Assembly: GCF_030164425.1 (NCBI RefSeq)
Contig: NZ_JASNJD010000014.1
Span: 1-64,000, forward strand
Length of the DNA: 64,000 nucleotides
Reading direction: 5' to 3'
Source of the DNA: Pseudodonghicola flavimaris
GTDB lineage: Bacteria; Pseudomonadota; Alphaproteobacteria; Rhodobacterales; Rhodobacteraceae
Part shown: one piece after another, positions 23,873 through 32,732 of the stretch
Layout of the letters: each line of letters opens with the position of its first letter
How positions within the stretch are numbered: position 1 is the stretch's first letter
Position numbers and translations under genes: made by a program
Notes under the pieces: model-generated
The model's database searches: none
What the model saw: only the letters and a program-made list of their open reading frames with translations
Told to the model about the DNA's origin: nothing

Positions 23873-24805
23873 TCACGCCCCCTTCTCGAACTTCATGACC
23901 GGGATGCCCAGCTTCTTGGCTTTGTCGGCGAGGTTCTCCTGGATGCCGTTGCCTGGGAAGACGAGGACGCCCACGGGCAGCACGTCGAGCATGGCGTCGT
24001 TGCGCTTGAACGGTGCAGCCTTGGCGTGCTTGGTCCAGTCGGGCTTGAAGGCCACCTGCGTCACGCCCCGAGCCTCGGCCCATTTGGCGGCGATGAGTTC
24101 TGCGCCCTTCGGACTTCCACCGTGCAGGAGGACCATGTCGGGATACTTGGTCCGGACCTGGTCGAGCTTGCCCCAGATCAGGCGGTGGTCGTTGAAGTCG
24201 GTCCCGCCGGTGAGGGCGACCTTGGGGCCTGCGGGCAGCATCACTTCGGTTTCCGCGCGCCGCTTGGCAGCCAGGAAATCGCGGCTGTCGATCAGCGCTG
24301 CGGTCATGTGCTGGCGGTTCACCATCGAGCCGGTGCGGGGCCGCCAGGTGGATCCCGTGTGATGGACGAACTCGGTGGCGGCGTGATCTCGCATCATGTC
24401 CATGCAGTTGCGCCGTTCGATCAGGGTCAGGCCTTCGGCTGTCAGGCGCTCGAGTTCGGTGGATTTCACCTCGGAACCGTCCTGCTCGCGCTGGAGGCGG
24501 CGCTGCGCCTGCTCGTTCTCGTCAAGCGACCGCTCGATCCGGGCTGTGGCGCGGTGAAAGAGGTTGACCTGGCCCCAGAGCACCTCTTCGAGGTCGGGTT
24601 CCATGCGGGTGTCTTCCAGGGTCGCGACGAGGGCGTCGAAGATGTCGGCGACGGCGACCGCGAGGCGCTGCCCATCGGGCATCGGGCGCGGATCGGGCTC
24701 GTCAAAGGGGCGGTAGCCATAGAGCTGCAGCTCGTCGAGCGCATGGGCGGTCTGGGATGCGGTGTGGGCGGGTTCATACGCGTCGTCGTGGGTGTGGATC
24801 GTCAT
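23873..24805 (-). CDS. DUF2493 (SLOG-related) plasmid protein
   Basis: 310 aa from ATG MTIHTHDDAY, preceded by GGAGGC; upstream in-frame codons extend into a GC-rich repeat region and are unlikely to be coding. The C-terminal 130 residues form a Rossmann-like SLOG unit: KVALTGGTDFNDHRLIWGKLD, then VLLHGGSPKGAELIAAKWAEARG, then VLVFPGNGIQENLADKAKKLG (each pattern shown in pieces here: LTGGTDF, LLHGGSPKGAE, VLVFPGNG). Known: such proteins bind a nucleotide or sugar-phosphate ligand; many occur on plasmids. The N-terminal half is helical. Function unknown. Confidence 0.8.
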   Translation of the reverse strand: MTIHTHDDAYEPAHTASQTAHALDELQLYGYRPFDEPDPRPMPDGQRLAVAVADIFDALVATLEDTRMEPDLEEVLWGQVNLFHRATARIERSLDENEQAQRRLQREQDGSEVKSTELERLTAEGLTLIERRNCMDMMRDHAATEFVHHTGSTWRPRTGSMVNRQHMTAALIDSRDFLAAKRRAETEVMLPAGPKVALTGGTDFNDHRLIWGKLDQVRTKYPDMVLLHGGSPKGAELIAAKWAEARGVTQVAFKPDWTKHAKAAPFKRNDAMLDVLPVGVLVFPGNGIQENLADKAKKLGIPVMKFEKGA

Positions 24806-24926
24806 CGGTTCTTGCCTCCGGGCCTGTCTGGTCCGCGCGTCATCCCGCGCGGCCTTCATGGGCTGCGAAAGCCGTGGGAGGGGACGGCCCTTCACCCCCT
24901 TTCGGGGCCGGAACGCATGTGGAGGA

Positions 24927-25005
24927 GGACGGGGGGCGGCTGATTTGTCTCGCGATGCAAAGCGGGGGCTCGTCCCCCGCGGCGGAAATCAGTCGCCCCC
25001 CGTCC
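24927..25005. repeat. Nested inverted repeat (large cruciform) in the 24806-25171 gap
   Basis: The 366-bp gap between the DUF2493 and Toprim genes has no convincing gene. It contains a 20-bp inverted repeat with one mismatch (24927-24946 and 24986-25005, arms starting GGACGGGGGGCG) that encloses a perfect inner hairpin GCGGGGG (24962-24968) / CCCCCGC (24974-24980). It could be a single-strand initiation site, a termination structure or a protein-binding site. Confidence 0.7.
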
Positions 25006-25171
25006 TTGAAGGGGCGGCCCCTTTGACGGCCGCCTGCCCATCTCTTGAAGGCCGCTCGGGGGACGGGTGGATGAGATTGCCCGGGAAGAGGCAAAGCCGA
25101 CGGTCCACAGCCACGACAGGAATCCGTGACCCCTGCCCCGCATTCCCGGACCGCCCCTTGCGCGATGCAGC

Positions 25172-26203
25172 TCAGCCCAACAGGCGATGCCAATCCTCTG
25201 GACCGATCTGCCCTGCCAGATGTTGACGAAGCGCCTCCTTGCCGTTCGCCCGGAGATCATCGTTGAAATCCCCGAGACGCGGTTCCAGCACCCGCACGCG
25301 CACCCCGACCTCGGAAGCTCTGGCGCTCAACCTCTCTGCCGCGCGCTGGCCGGCAGGATCGCGGTCGATGGCGATGTAGAGGCGCTGCACCCCCTCCGGC
25401 AGCAGGACTGCTCTGAGGTGCGAGGCCGAGAGCGCCGCCCAGACGGGCAGGCCAGGCACTGCCTCGACCAAGGACAGCATGGTCTCTATGCCTTCGCCGA
25501 CGACGAGGATGTCCTCATGCGGGGTCAGCCTGACGGCATTGCCGAGAAGGTGACCCATGGCACGCCGCTGCGTCTCGACAGCCGCCTTTCCCTGACCGTC
25601 AGGCGCAAGCCAGGTGCGATGCACGCCCTGCAAGGCCCCTGCCCCATCGGTGACCGCGGCGATCAACGCCGGTCTGGGGAGGCTCCGGGTCTGGCCCTCA
25701 TCCCGATGCCAGCACTTCGGGTGGAAGCGCAGCGCGCTCATCGTGCCTCCTTGGGTCAGGCCCCGGGCGCGGAGGTAGGTGTCGGCAAGCGTGCCTGCGA
25801 TCGGCACCGAGGCTGCAAACAGACGCGCTGCGGCCGCTGGTGTGCCACCGGGGGCCTTGGCCTTCTTCGGCTCTGGCGCATCTGGGTGAACCGGCTGCGG
25901 GCGGCCAAGATGCGCCCGGGCCTCGGCCAGAAGGTCGGGAAAGCGGGAGATCCCGGTCCTCTCGCGGATGATGTCGAGAAGATCGCCATGCTCGCCCGTG
26001 GCGCCATCGGTGAACTTGCCGGCAGCGCCCGGGCCGGACGCGGGCCCGGTCAGGCGCACGAAGAGCGACCGGCCGGGGTTGTTCTGCAGATCGCCCACGA
26101 TCCAGTAGGACCCTTCCCGCCGACCAGCGGGAAGGTAAGCGCGACACACGCTCTCTGCATTCTCCGCAAGAGCGCGGATCACATCTTCGGTCTCGGAATA
26201 CAT
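25172..26203 (-). CDS. Toprim-domain primase-like protein
   Basis: 343 aa. Residues 1-100 resemble the CHC2-zinc-finger-less primase N-domain seen in plasmid proteins (RAYLPAGRREGSYWIVGD, then GKFTDGATGEHGDLLDII). A Toprim fold follows with E237 in VVGEGIETML and the D280-x-D282 pair in YIAIDRDPAG, the metal site. Such proteins prime DNA synthesis, for instance on the strand that enters a recipient. It starts 3 bp beyond the helicase stop, in one operon with the methylase/helicase gene. Confidence 0.85.
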   Translation of the reverse strand: MYSETEDVIRALAENAESVCRAYLPAGRREGSYWIVGDLQNNPGRSLFVRLTGPASGPGAAGKFTDGATGEHGDLLDIIRERTGISRFPDLLAEARAHLGRPQPVHPDAPEPKKAKAPGGTPAAAARLFAASVPIAGTLADTYLRARGLTQGGTMSALRFHPKCWHRDEGQTRSLPRPALIAAVTDGAGALQGVHRTWLAPDGQGKAAVETQRRAMGHLLGNAVRLTPHEDILVVGEGIETMLSLVEAVPGLPVWAALSASHLRAVLLPEGVQRLYIAIDRDPAGQRAAERLSARASEVGVRVRVLEPRLGDFNDDLRANGKEALRQHLAGQIGPEDWHRLLG

Positions 26204-26206
26204 GGC

Positions 26207-29200
26207 TCAGCACCCTCCGCGTGCATGTAGTCCCGTCACAGGACAACGTGCAAGCAGACGATCAAGTACGGCGATGCCGGCTGAGTCCGTCGGGCAGAAA
26301 AGGCGCAGCTTCCAGCTGATGATCTCCGAGAAGCAGCCATCGGCCTTGAGTCGGTCCTTCGCCGCTTCCGTGAAGCCAGAGAGCTCGATCCGGTTCACGC
26401 CCATGACGCGGGAGAGGTGCAATTCCATCCCTTCGGCCAGCCGCACCACGGTCTTGCCCTCGAGAACGAGGGCATGGACCTGCGCCGCCGTCAGCTGCGG
26501 CGCGTCATTGGCCAGCGTGGTCGCGACCCAGGCAGGCGAGACCCGGCGGCCAATGATGCGCTGGCCGTCATCGGTCTGCAGCCGGTAGACGCGGGTTTCA
26601 TCCTGTGGGAGCTGCTTCCAGATCGGCAGCAGCAGCCCCGCCACGATGTGGAGCGTGGCTTCCGAGAACTCCGGCATCTCAGCCAGTTCCGCGGTCCAGG
26701 CGGCAGCGAAGGCCGCGCGGTCGGCCTCGAGCCAGTGGGTTTCGTCCATAATCCTGGCCGGAACCGTGGTGGCCTCGGTCGGGCGGATCAGCCGCAAGCG
26801 GGGCTCGATCGTGCCGTCGTCCAGCATCAAGCTGGTGGCGGGCACCTGCACCGCGGCACGGCCCGAGCGGCTGTTGACCAGCAGGCGTGCTTGTGGGTCG
26901 TCGAGCCAGTCGAGCGCATCCGCGAGCGAGGTCGGCGTGTTGCGCCGCTTCTCCGCGATGGTGAGGAGCTGGGTTTCCGCGCCGGAGCCCGGGTGGGTGT
27001 AAATCACCCGAGCATCCGTCACGCGGAAGCTCTCGGCGCGCAGCGTCTCGAGCCCGAGGTCATAGACCCCAGCCGCGATGGCCCCCTCGATCCGTTGGTC
27101 AAGCAATTCCTCGAAGGCCGAGAAGAGCACGGCCTGCATGTCGATCGTCAGCGCCAGCAGGCGATTGAGGAAGGTCGTGATCGGGGGCAGGTCGTCCTTC
27201 AGCCCATTGTCATCGGTCAGGCTGAGACCTGTGGCATCCTCGAAAGCACCAAGTGAGCACCTCGCGACATCGCCGCGATAGATGCGGCGGTAAAGCTGGC
27301 GCAGGGCATCGCGGGCATAGGGGGACTCGAGATTGTCCTCGGGCCGGAACAGCCCCTGCCCCCCGGTTTGACGCTGGCCGCGCGTGATCGCCCCGAGCGT
27401 GTCGAGGCGACGCGCGATGGTACTGAGGAAGCGTTTCTCTGCTTTCACATCGGTAGCAACGGGCCGGAACAGCGGTGGTTGCGCTTGGTTGGTGCGGTTG
27501 GTGCGGCCCAGTCCCTGAATGGCCGCATCGGCCTTCCAGCCCGGTTCCAGGAGGTAGTGGACCCGCAGGCGCTGGTTCTTCGCCCCGAGATCGGCGTGAT
27601 AGCTGCGCCCGGTGCCGCCCGCGTCGGAAAAAATCAGGATGCGCTTCTGGTCATCCATGAAGGCGGCGGTTTCCGCGAGGTTGGCGGAGCCGGCACGGTT
27701 TTCCACGACAAGCCGCGCGGCAGGACCCTCGCCCTTGCGAACGATGCGGCGCGAGCGGCCCGTGACCTCGGCCACGAGATCGGTGCCGAAGCGCTGGACG
27801 ATCTGGTCGAGCGCGCCCGGGACGGGCGGCAGCGAGGCCAGCTTCTCGATCAGCGCATCGCGTCTGCGGGCGGCCTCGCGGCATTCCACCGGCTGACCAT
27901 CACGCACCACCGGCCGGGACGACAGGTTGCCCTCGCTGTCGGTGAAGGGCTCGTAGAGCTGCACCGGGAAGGAATGGGCGAGATAGTCCAGGACGTATTC
28001 CCGCGGGGTGATGTCGACGCGGATGTCGTTCCACTCGTCGGTCGGGATCTCCGACAGGCGGCGCTCCATCAGCGCCTCGCCGGTCGAGACGATCTGGATG
28101 ACGCACGCCTGCCCCGCCGCGAGATCGACCTCGATGCTGGAGATCAAGGTGGGGGTTTTCATCGACGTCAGCAGGTGTCCGAAGAAGCGCTGCTTGGCGG
28201 ATTCGAAGGCCGAGCGCGCGGCAGATTTGGCCTGGCGGTTCAGCGTGCCGCTCTCACCCGTGATGTTCGCCGCCTCCATCGCGGCAGCAAGGTTGTTGTG
28301 GATGATGGCGAAGGCCCCCGCATAGGCATCGTAGATGCCGCGCTGCTCGGGCGTCAGCGTATGCTCGAGCATCTCGTATTCGACACCGTCGTAGGAGAGC
28401 GAGCGGGCGGTATAGAGGCCAAGCGACCGCAGGTCGCGAGCGAGGACCTCCATTGCCGCAACCCCGCCCGCCTCGATGGCCTCGACGAACTCACCGCGCG
28501 TCGCGAAGGGGAAATCTTCCCCGCCCCAAAGCCCGAGACGCTGTGCATAGGCGAGGTTGTGGACCGTCGTCGCGCCCGTGGCCGAAACATAGACCACGCG
28601 GGCATTGGGCAGTTTGTGCTGCAAGCGCAGGCCCGCCCTGCCCTGCTGCGAGGCCTCGGTATCGCCGCGCTCGCCCTTGCCACCGGCGGCATTGGCCATG
28701 GCGTGGCTTTCGTCGAAGAGGATCACCCCGTCGAAATCCGCCCCGAGCCAGTCGACGATCTGATCGACGCGGGATTTCTTGGCCCCGCGTTCCTCGGAGC
28801 GCAGCGTCGCATAGGTGGTGAACAAGATGCCCTCGGTCAGCGGAATGTCGCGGCCTTGCGCGAAGCGGGAAAGCGGCGTGACCAGCAGCCGCTCCTGCCC
28901 GAGCGCCGACCAATCGCGCTGCGCGTCTTCCAGCAGCTTGTCGCTCTTCGAGATCCAGAGCGCCTTGCGGCGTCCCTGGCACCAGTTATCGAGCAGGATC
29001 CCGGCCGACTGGCGGCCCTTGCCCGCTCCGGTGCCATCGCCAAGGAAGAAGCCGCGCCGAAAGCAAACGGCGTCAGCGGCATCGTCGGGCGCGGCCGAGA
29101 CCATGTCGCCGGTTTCATCGACGGTCCATGATCCGGCGAGATACGCACCATGCGCTTCGCCCGCGTAGATCACGGTCTCAAGCTGGGCCTCGGAGAGCAG

Positions 29201-30568
29201 ACCGTCGCGCGGCACGGCAGGCGGGAGTTTCGGACGATAGGAGGGTTTCGGGGGCGCGACCGAGGCCATCGCCGCCGACTGCACGAGCTTGGTTGGGTGC
29301 GGGGCCGCCCCGGGGATGTCGATCGCCTGCAAGCGGAAGGTCTCGTAGATCGCATCCGACAGGCGCGCGGCGCCGAGATCGTCCGCCGTCTCGCGCAGGG
29401 TGTAGCCGAGGTCTTCGGCATCTGGCGCTGCGACAATTGCATTAGCACTGGCCGATGACGTTGCCCCCAAATGTCGAGCGGGAAGGCCGGACGTACGGGC
29501 TGGTTTTTCCCGGAAAGGGGAAGTGGGCTGGGGGCGAGGCAGCGCGCCCTCTTCCAACTCGAGGCGCGGGGGGCACTCGGCCACGATCCGGGTGAGGAGC
29601 TGCGGCGCATCGACGGACATCGCCCGAGCCAGATCGGCGGTGATCCCACCCCGTTCGCCGCCGCGGCACTTGTCGAAGACCGAAATCCGCGTCTCGAAGC
29701 TGGTGCCATGCTTGGCGAAGGCGGCACCGGACACAGCGCCGGTGAAGACGAGATGGGCCGTCTCCGTCAGCCGGGCGAAAGTGTCGACCCAAGCAGGGGC
29801 ATCGGGCGCAAAACCCGCCCCTGTGATGGCCACCAGACGCCCGCCGGGGGCCAGCCGGGCAAGGGCCGAGCGCAGGTGCCGGGCCGTCGCATCAGTGCTG
29901 CGGCCATCGACATTGGCCACAGCCGAAAACGGCGGATTCATCAGGATGACGCTGGGGCGCAGCCCTGCGTCGAGGTGATCGTCGATCTGCGCGGCGTCGA
30001 AACTGGTGACGGGACGCCCCGGAAAAAGGAGGCGCAGAAGGTCTGCGCGGGTGTCGGCCAACTCGTTCAGCGCGAGGCTGCCACCCGCGATCTCAGCGAG
30101 GATCGCCAGAAGCCCGGTCCCGGCCGAAGGCTCAAGGACCAGGTCACGCGGCGTGATCTGTGCGGCGGCCAGTGCAGCGAGCCCCATGGGCAGCGGCGTC
30201 GAGAATTGCTGGAACCGCTCCATCTCCTCCGAGCGCCGGGTATGCGTCGGCAAGAGGCCCGCCACCTTGGCAAGGATCGGCAGCAGTGCCGCAGGCGATC
30301 CAGCACGGGCCAGCAGCGCGCGGCCGAATTTCCGCAGGAAGAGGACCAGCGCCACCTCGCCCGCCTCATAGGCAAGCTTCCAGTCCCAGGCGCCGTCGGC
30401 ATCGGAGCCGCCAAAGGCGCGCTCCATCTCTACGCGCAGGCGCAGCGCTTCGATCTGGAAGCCCTGCGCGAGATCAGGCTGCAGTGCCTCGGCCACGGCG
30501 AGGATTGCGGGCGCGGGTTCAGTGGACGGAACAGGAACGGGAGGCGCAACAGGCACGAGATAGGTCAT
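26207..30568 (-). CDS. Bifunctional DNA methylase / strawberry-notch-type helicase
   Basis: 1453 aa from the ATG MTYLVPVAPP; the frame runs 80 codons further upstream but through non-coding-looking DNA. The N-terminal part is an adenine-methylase-like fold with EPSAGTG at 146-152 and NPPF at 211-214. The rest is a superfamily 2 helicase of the strawberry notch type: Walker A GDGTGAGKGRQ near 510, DESH in LFDESHAMAN near 618, VYVSATGATT, and QGLGRTNRTNQAQPP in the C-terminal motor. Known: such fusions are widespread on plasmids and phages; suggested roles are epigenetic protection and anti-restriction. Function not proven. Confidence 0.87.
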   Translation of the reverse strand: MTYLVPVAPPVPVPSTEPAPAILAVAEALQPDLAQGFQIEALRLRVEMERAFGGSDADGAWDWKLAYEAGEVALVLFLRKFGRALLARAGSPAALLPILAKVAGLLPTHTRRSEEMERFQQFSTPLPMGLAALAAAQITPRDLVLEPSAGTGLLAILAEIAGGSLALNELADTRADLLRLLFPGRPVTSFDAAQIDDHLDAGLRPSVILMNPPFSAVANVDGRSTDATARHLRSALARLAPGGRLVAITGAGFAPDAPAWVDTFARLTETAHLVFTGAVSGAAFAKHGTSFETRISVFDKCRGGERGGITADLARAMSVDAPQLLTRIVAECPPRLELEEGALPRPQPTSPFREKPARTSGLPARHLGATSSASANAIVAAPDAEDLGYTLRETADDLGAARLSDAIYETFRLQAIDIPGAAPHPTKLVQSAAMASVAPPKPSYRPKLPPAVPRDGLLSEAQLETVIYAGEAHGAYLAGSWTVDETGDMVSAAPDDAADAVCFRRGFFLGDGTGAGKGRQSAGILLDNWCQGRRKALWISKSDKLLEDAQRDWSALGQERLLVTPLSRFAQGRDIPLTEGILFTTYATLRSEERGAKKSRVDQIVDWLGADFDGVILFDESHAMANAAGGKGERGDTEASQQGRAGLRLQHKLPNARVVYVSATGATTVHNLAYAQRLGLWGGEDFPFATRGEFVEAIEAGGVAAMEVLARDLRSLGLYTARSLSYDGVEYEMLEHTLTPEQRGIYDAYAGAFAIIHNNLAAAMEAANITGESGTLNRQAKSAARSAFESAKQRFFGHLLTSMKTPTLISSIEVDLAAGQACVIQIVSTGEALMERRLSEIPTDEWNDIRVDITPREYVLDYLAHSFPVQLYEPFTDSEGNLSSRPVVRDGQPVECREAARRRDALIEKLASLPPVPGALDQIVQRFGTDLVAEVTGRSRRIVRKGEGPAARLVVENRAGSANLAETAAFMDDQKRILIFSDAGGTGRSYHADLGAKNQRLRVHYLLEPGWKADAAIQGLGRTNRTNQAQPPLFRPVATDVKAEKRFLSTIARRLDTLGAITRGQRQTGGQGLFRPEDNLESPYARDALRQLYRRIYRGDVARCSLGAFEDATGLSLTDDNGLKDDLPPITTFLNRLLALTIDMQAVLFSAFEELLDQRIEGAIAAGVYDLGLETLRAESFRVTDARVIYTHPGSGAETQLLTIAEKRRNTPTSLADALDWLDDPQARLLVNSRSGRAAVQVPATSLMLDDGTIEPRLRLIRPTEATTVPARIMDETHWLEADRAAFAAAWTAELAEMPEFSEATLHIVAGLLLPIWKQLPQDETRVYRLQTDDGQRIIGRRVSPAWVATTLANDAPQLTAAQVHALVLEGKTVVRLAEGMELHLSRVMGVNRIELSGFTEAAKDRLKADGCFSEIISWKLRLFCPTDSAGIAVLDRLLARCPVTGLHARGGC

Positions 30569-30689
30569 CGGGAAACTCCGGAATGAGGGACAGGGATAGG
30601 CCCGGACACCCTCTCTCTCGGGCACCCTCAGGCCTGATCTTCCCCGACCCCGCTCTTCCTCTCGAACCGTTGCGTTGCGGACGCTTGGC

Positions 30690-30718
30690 TTGATTTTGTT
30701 CCTGTTATGTTCTATATT
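30690..30718 (+). promoter_or_regulatory. Sigma70 promoter containing a LexA (SOS) box
   Basis: TTGATT (30690-30695), a 17-bp spacer and TATATT (30713-30718) form a near-consensus promoter for the 98-aa gene. Within the spacer lies GTTC-N7-GTTC (30698-30701 and 30709-30712), exactly the alphaproteobacterial LexA box. LexA bound here would block RNA polymerase until DNA damage. I found no other such box upstream of a gene in the window. Confidence 0.72.
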
Positions 30719-30747
30719 GAGGGCCAAGCTAGAAAGGGAGTTTCCCG

Positions 30748-31044
30748 ATGGACAGCACCACATACACCCTGCCCGCGACACCGAAGCAGATCGCCTATGC
30801 GCGGTCACTCGCTCTGCGCAATCAGACCCTTCTGCCCTGGGAGGTTCAGCAGGACCGCCGGTCCTTGAGCGTCTGGATTGAGGCTCAGGCCCAGCTGAAG
30901 CCGGTCTCCGACATGGACCGGCTGCCGACCTCCAAGCAGGTGGCCTTCGCGGAGAAACTTGCCCGGATCAAACAGCGCGCCGTTCCGGAAGAGTGCTTCC
31001 GCGACAAGGGGCTCATGTCGAAATGGATCGACGGAAATAAGTAG
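30748..31044 (+). CDS. 98-aa protein with two copies of a 40-residue motif; predicted SOS-regulated
   Basis: The two halves repeat: ATPKQIAYARSLALRNQTLLP ends with SLSVWI, and PTSKQVAFAEKLARIKQRAVP ends with LMSKWI (key residues P, KQ-I/V-A-Y/F-A, LA, L/V-P, S-x-WI). This kind of element is found at the ends of larger DNA-processing proteins, and I infer a nucleic-acid or protein contact module. It is the only plus-strand gene in this backbone block and has its own promoter with a LexA box. ATG preceded by AAAGGGAG. Product function unknown. Confidence 0.75.
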   Translation: MDSTTYTLPATPKQIAYARSLALRNQTLLPWEVQQDRRSLSVWIEAQAQLKPVSDMDRLPTSKQVAFAEKLARIKQRAVPEECFRDKGLMSKWIDGNK

Positions 31045-31066
31045 CGGGAATCTTCCGAAAAGATGG

Positions 31067-32089
31067 TCAGTCAGGCTTGAACGCTGCATTGGCCCTACGC
31101 GCGATGCCCGCGCAACGGTCCATCAAGTCGCCAAAAGGCTCTGGTGTTGATGCAAGCAGGCCGTCCTCGACCATCCGGCCATAATCGTCAGCGAGAGCCT
31201 TGAGAGCATCGCCGCCTGGGACCAGTTGTAGATGCCCAGAGGTTGCGGTGCCGTAATCGATCCACGTGGCATCCGCCGCCTTCTCTGCAAAGAACATCGT
31301 CTTGTGCCGGGCGACAGCGGTCGCAAGCGCGCGATCTTGGATGGCCGCAGCGGCGATGCCCGCATCGTCCAACCGGGCGACATCATGCCAGTGGCGAGAA
31401 AAGCGATCCCCTCGCATACGGTTTTGCAAACAGAAGACGTGGATCGCTGTCGCCTTTTCCCAGAACGTCCGTTCCGCATGCATCACGCGCGGGCGGGCAG
31501 TGGGAAACTCCACGCCTTCGATCACCGACGCGGCATCGCAAACGATATCGCGTGGGGATGCGGGCTCTCCTGTAGAACGCGCGCCGAATTCCAGCATCAC
31601 GCTCGGAGAAACGTATCCAGTGCCTTGGGCGAGGTGCGGGTAGTCGATGAACAGCTTGTCGCCATCAATCCGAAGGCCGGCATCGACCCCTTCCCGATCA
31701 ATTGCCTGCTGCAGGATCGGCTGAATGGTCCCGGCCACCCATTCAGGCAAAGCCTTTCGAACACGTTTCGACCAGCGCCGCTCTTCGCTGGATGTGGCGG
31801 GCATGGCGTCTTCACGGCCCTCCAGCAGATCCGGGATCAGCGCTCTGATATCGAAGGTCAGATCCACATCCTCGGAAAACCGGTCAATGACCCGGTAGGC
31901 CTTCGACAGCGAGGTGCCGCCCTTGAAGACGAGGTTTGTGCCGATGGGCGATCCAAACAATTGCTGGATCGCCCAGACCACCCAGACGTCCTTTTCGAGG
32001 AGATGGGCTGGTCGGCCGAGCCGATCGGCCGCGACACCAAGAGCATCCAGTCGGTCCTTACCGCTGAGGCGCAGGAATGCCTCAGCCAT
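31067..32089 (-). CDS. abiEii: AbiEii/AbiGii-type nucleotidyltransferase toxin
   Basis: 340 aa. The type IV toxin signature is clear: LVFKGGTSLSKAYRVIDRFSEDVDLTF (GGTSLSK then D-x-D) near 52-80, after LLEKDVWVVWAIQQLF. Known: AbiEii toxins transfer nucleotides, probably onto tRNA, and arrest growth; AbiEi represses the operon. Its ATG lies 8 bp inside the end of the AbiEi gene, as in other abiE operons. Together they can act as phage abortive infection or plasmid stabilisation. Confidence 0.9.
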   Translation of the reverse strand: MAEAFLRLSGKDRLDALGVAADRLGRPAHLLEKDVWVVWAIQQLFGSPIGTNLVFKGGTSLSKAYRVIDRFSEDVDLTFDIRALIPDLLEGREDAMPATSSEERRWSKRVRKALPEWVAGTIQPILQQAIDREGVDAGLRIDGDKLFIDYPHLAQGTGYVSPSVMLEFGARSTGEPASPRDIVCDAASVIEGVEFPTARPRVMHAERTFWEKATAIHVFCLQNRMRGDRFSRHWHDVARLDDAGIAAAAIQDRALATAVARHKTMFFAEKAADATWIDYGTATSGHLQLVPGGDALKALADDYGRMVEDGLLASTPEPFGDLMDRCAGIARRANAAFKPD

Positions 32090-32675
32090 GGACCATCTCT
32101 CCGACTAATCGTGCCAGCCAAGTCGGAAACTGCGGCGCGGCGGACATCAGCTCAGTCTTTGCCGTCTCCGTGAGCTTGGATCGCAGGATTTGAAGAGCTT
32201 TGGGAGCCTCATCCGGCCCGAGCCATGCCAGCGCACGGACGGCCTGGCCCGAGGTCTTGCTCCCAAGGGCCAACTGCCAACGCGGCGCATGACGCAGTTC
32301 GACTGCCTGCCGGCCAAGGCTCAGCACGCGGCTTCGACCGGAAGTAAGGTAAACCGACTTGACCGGCACCTGTGTCGTGAGGCCCAGAGCGTTTGCCGCA
32401 GCAGCGCCACTCGGGACGATCGTCTCGCCCCGCTGCATAGCGAGCGCTTCAATCGCCTGTTCAGCCGACGGGCTACGCGGTCCAAAGCGTGTCTGGACCG
32501 GGCGCATGTAGATGCCGCGTCCGGCACGGATCAACTCGCCGCGCGCAGCCAGACGCGACAGCGTTTGATCGACCGCCGCGCGCGAGCCGAGATGCAAAAG
32601 CCCCTTCGCTGCCAAGGGTACCCCCTCCGGCAACGTCGTTGCGACATTCATAATGCTCTCGGCCATGCGCTCCAT
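32082..32675 (-). CDS. abiEi: AbiEi-type antitoxin/repressor
   Basis: 197 aa, AGGAG 5 nt before the ATG. The N-terminal 60 residues are a winged helix (SRAAVDQTLSRLAARGELIRAGRGIYMRP in pattern: VDQTLSRLAARGELIRAGRG), then the AbiEi antitoxin domain with GAAAANALGLTTQVP and VYLTSGRSR. Known: the winged helix binds inverted repeats in the promoter and the C-terminal domain neutralises the toxin. A matching operator candidate lies immediately upstream (32687-32720). Confidence 0.87.
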   Translation of the reverse strand: MERMAESIMNVATTLPEGVPLAAKGLLHLGSRAAVDQTLSRLAARGELIRAGRGIYMRPVQTRFGPRSPSAEQAIEALAMQRGETIVPSGAAAANALGLTTQVPVKSVYLTSGRSRVLSLGRQAVELRHAPRWQLALGSKTSGQAVRALAWLGPDEAPKALQILRSKLTETAKTELMSAAPQFPTWLARLVGEMVHG

Positions 32676-32686
32676 GATCGCTCCTT

Positions 32687-32720
32687 TGTCAGAAACATAC
32701 GCAGTTTTCTGACAGTTTTC
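32687..32720. promoter_or_regulatory. AbiEi operator candidate
   Basis: TGTCAGAAA (32687-32695) and TTTCTGACA (32706-32714) are a perfect inverted repeat 11 bp upstream of the abiEi start. CAGTTTTC occurs twice, 11 bp apart (32702-32709, 32713-32720). Known AbiEi proteins bind two inverted repeats at this position. Confidence 0.65.
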
Positions 32721-32732
32721 AACCGTGCGCCC

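Noticed and set aside
27368-29131. 587-codon open frame opposite the methylase-helicase gene
   Set aside because: Antisense shadow with Arg/Gly/Asp-rich, non-globular translation; the helicase motifs are on the minus strand.
30569-30808. 80-residue N-terminal extension of the methylase-helicase
   Set aside because: It would cover the LexA-box promoter and has non-coding character; ATG at 30568 begins the conserved protein.
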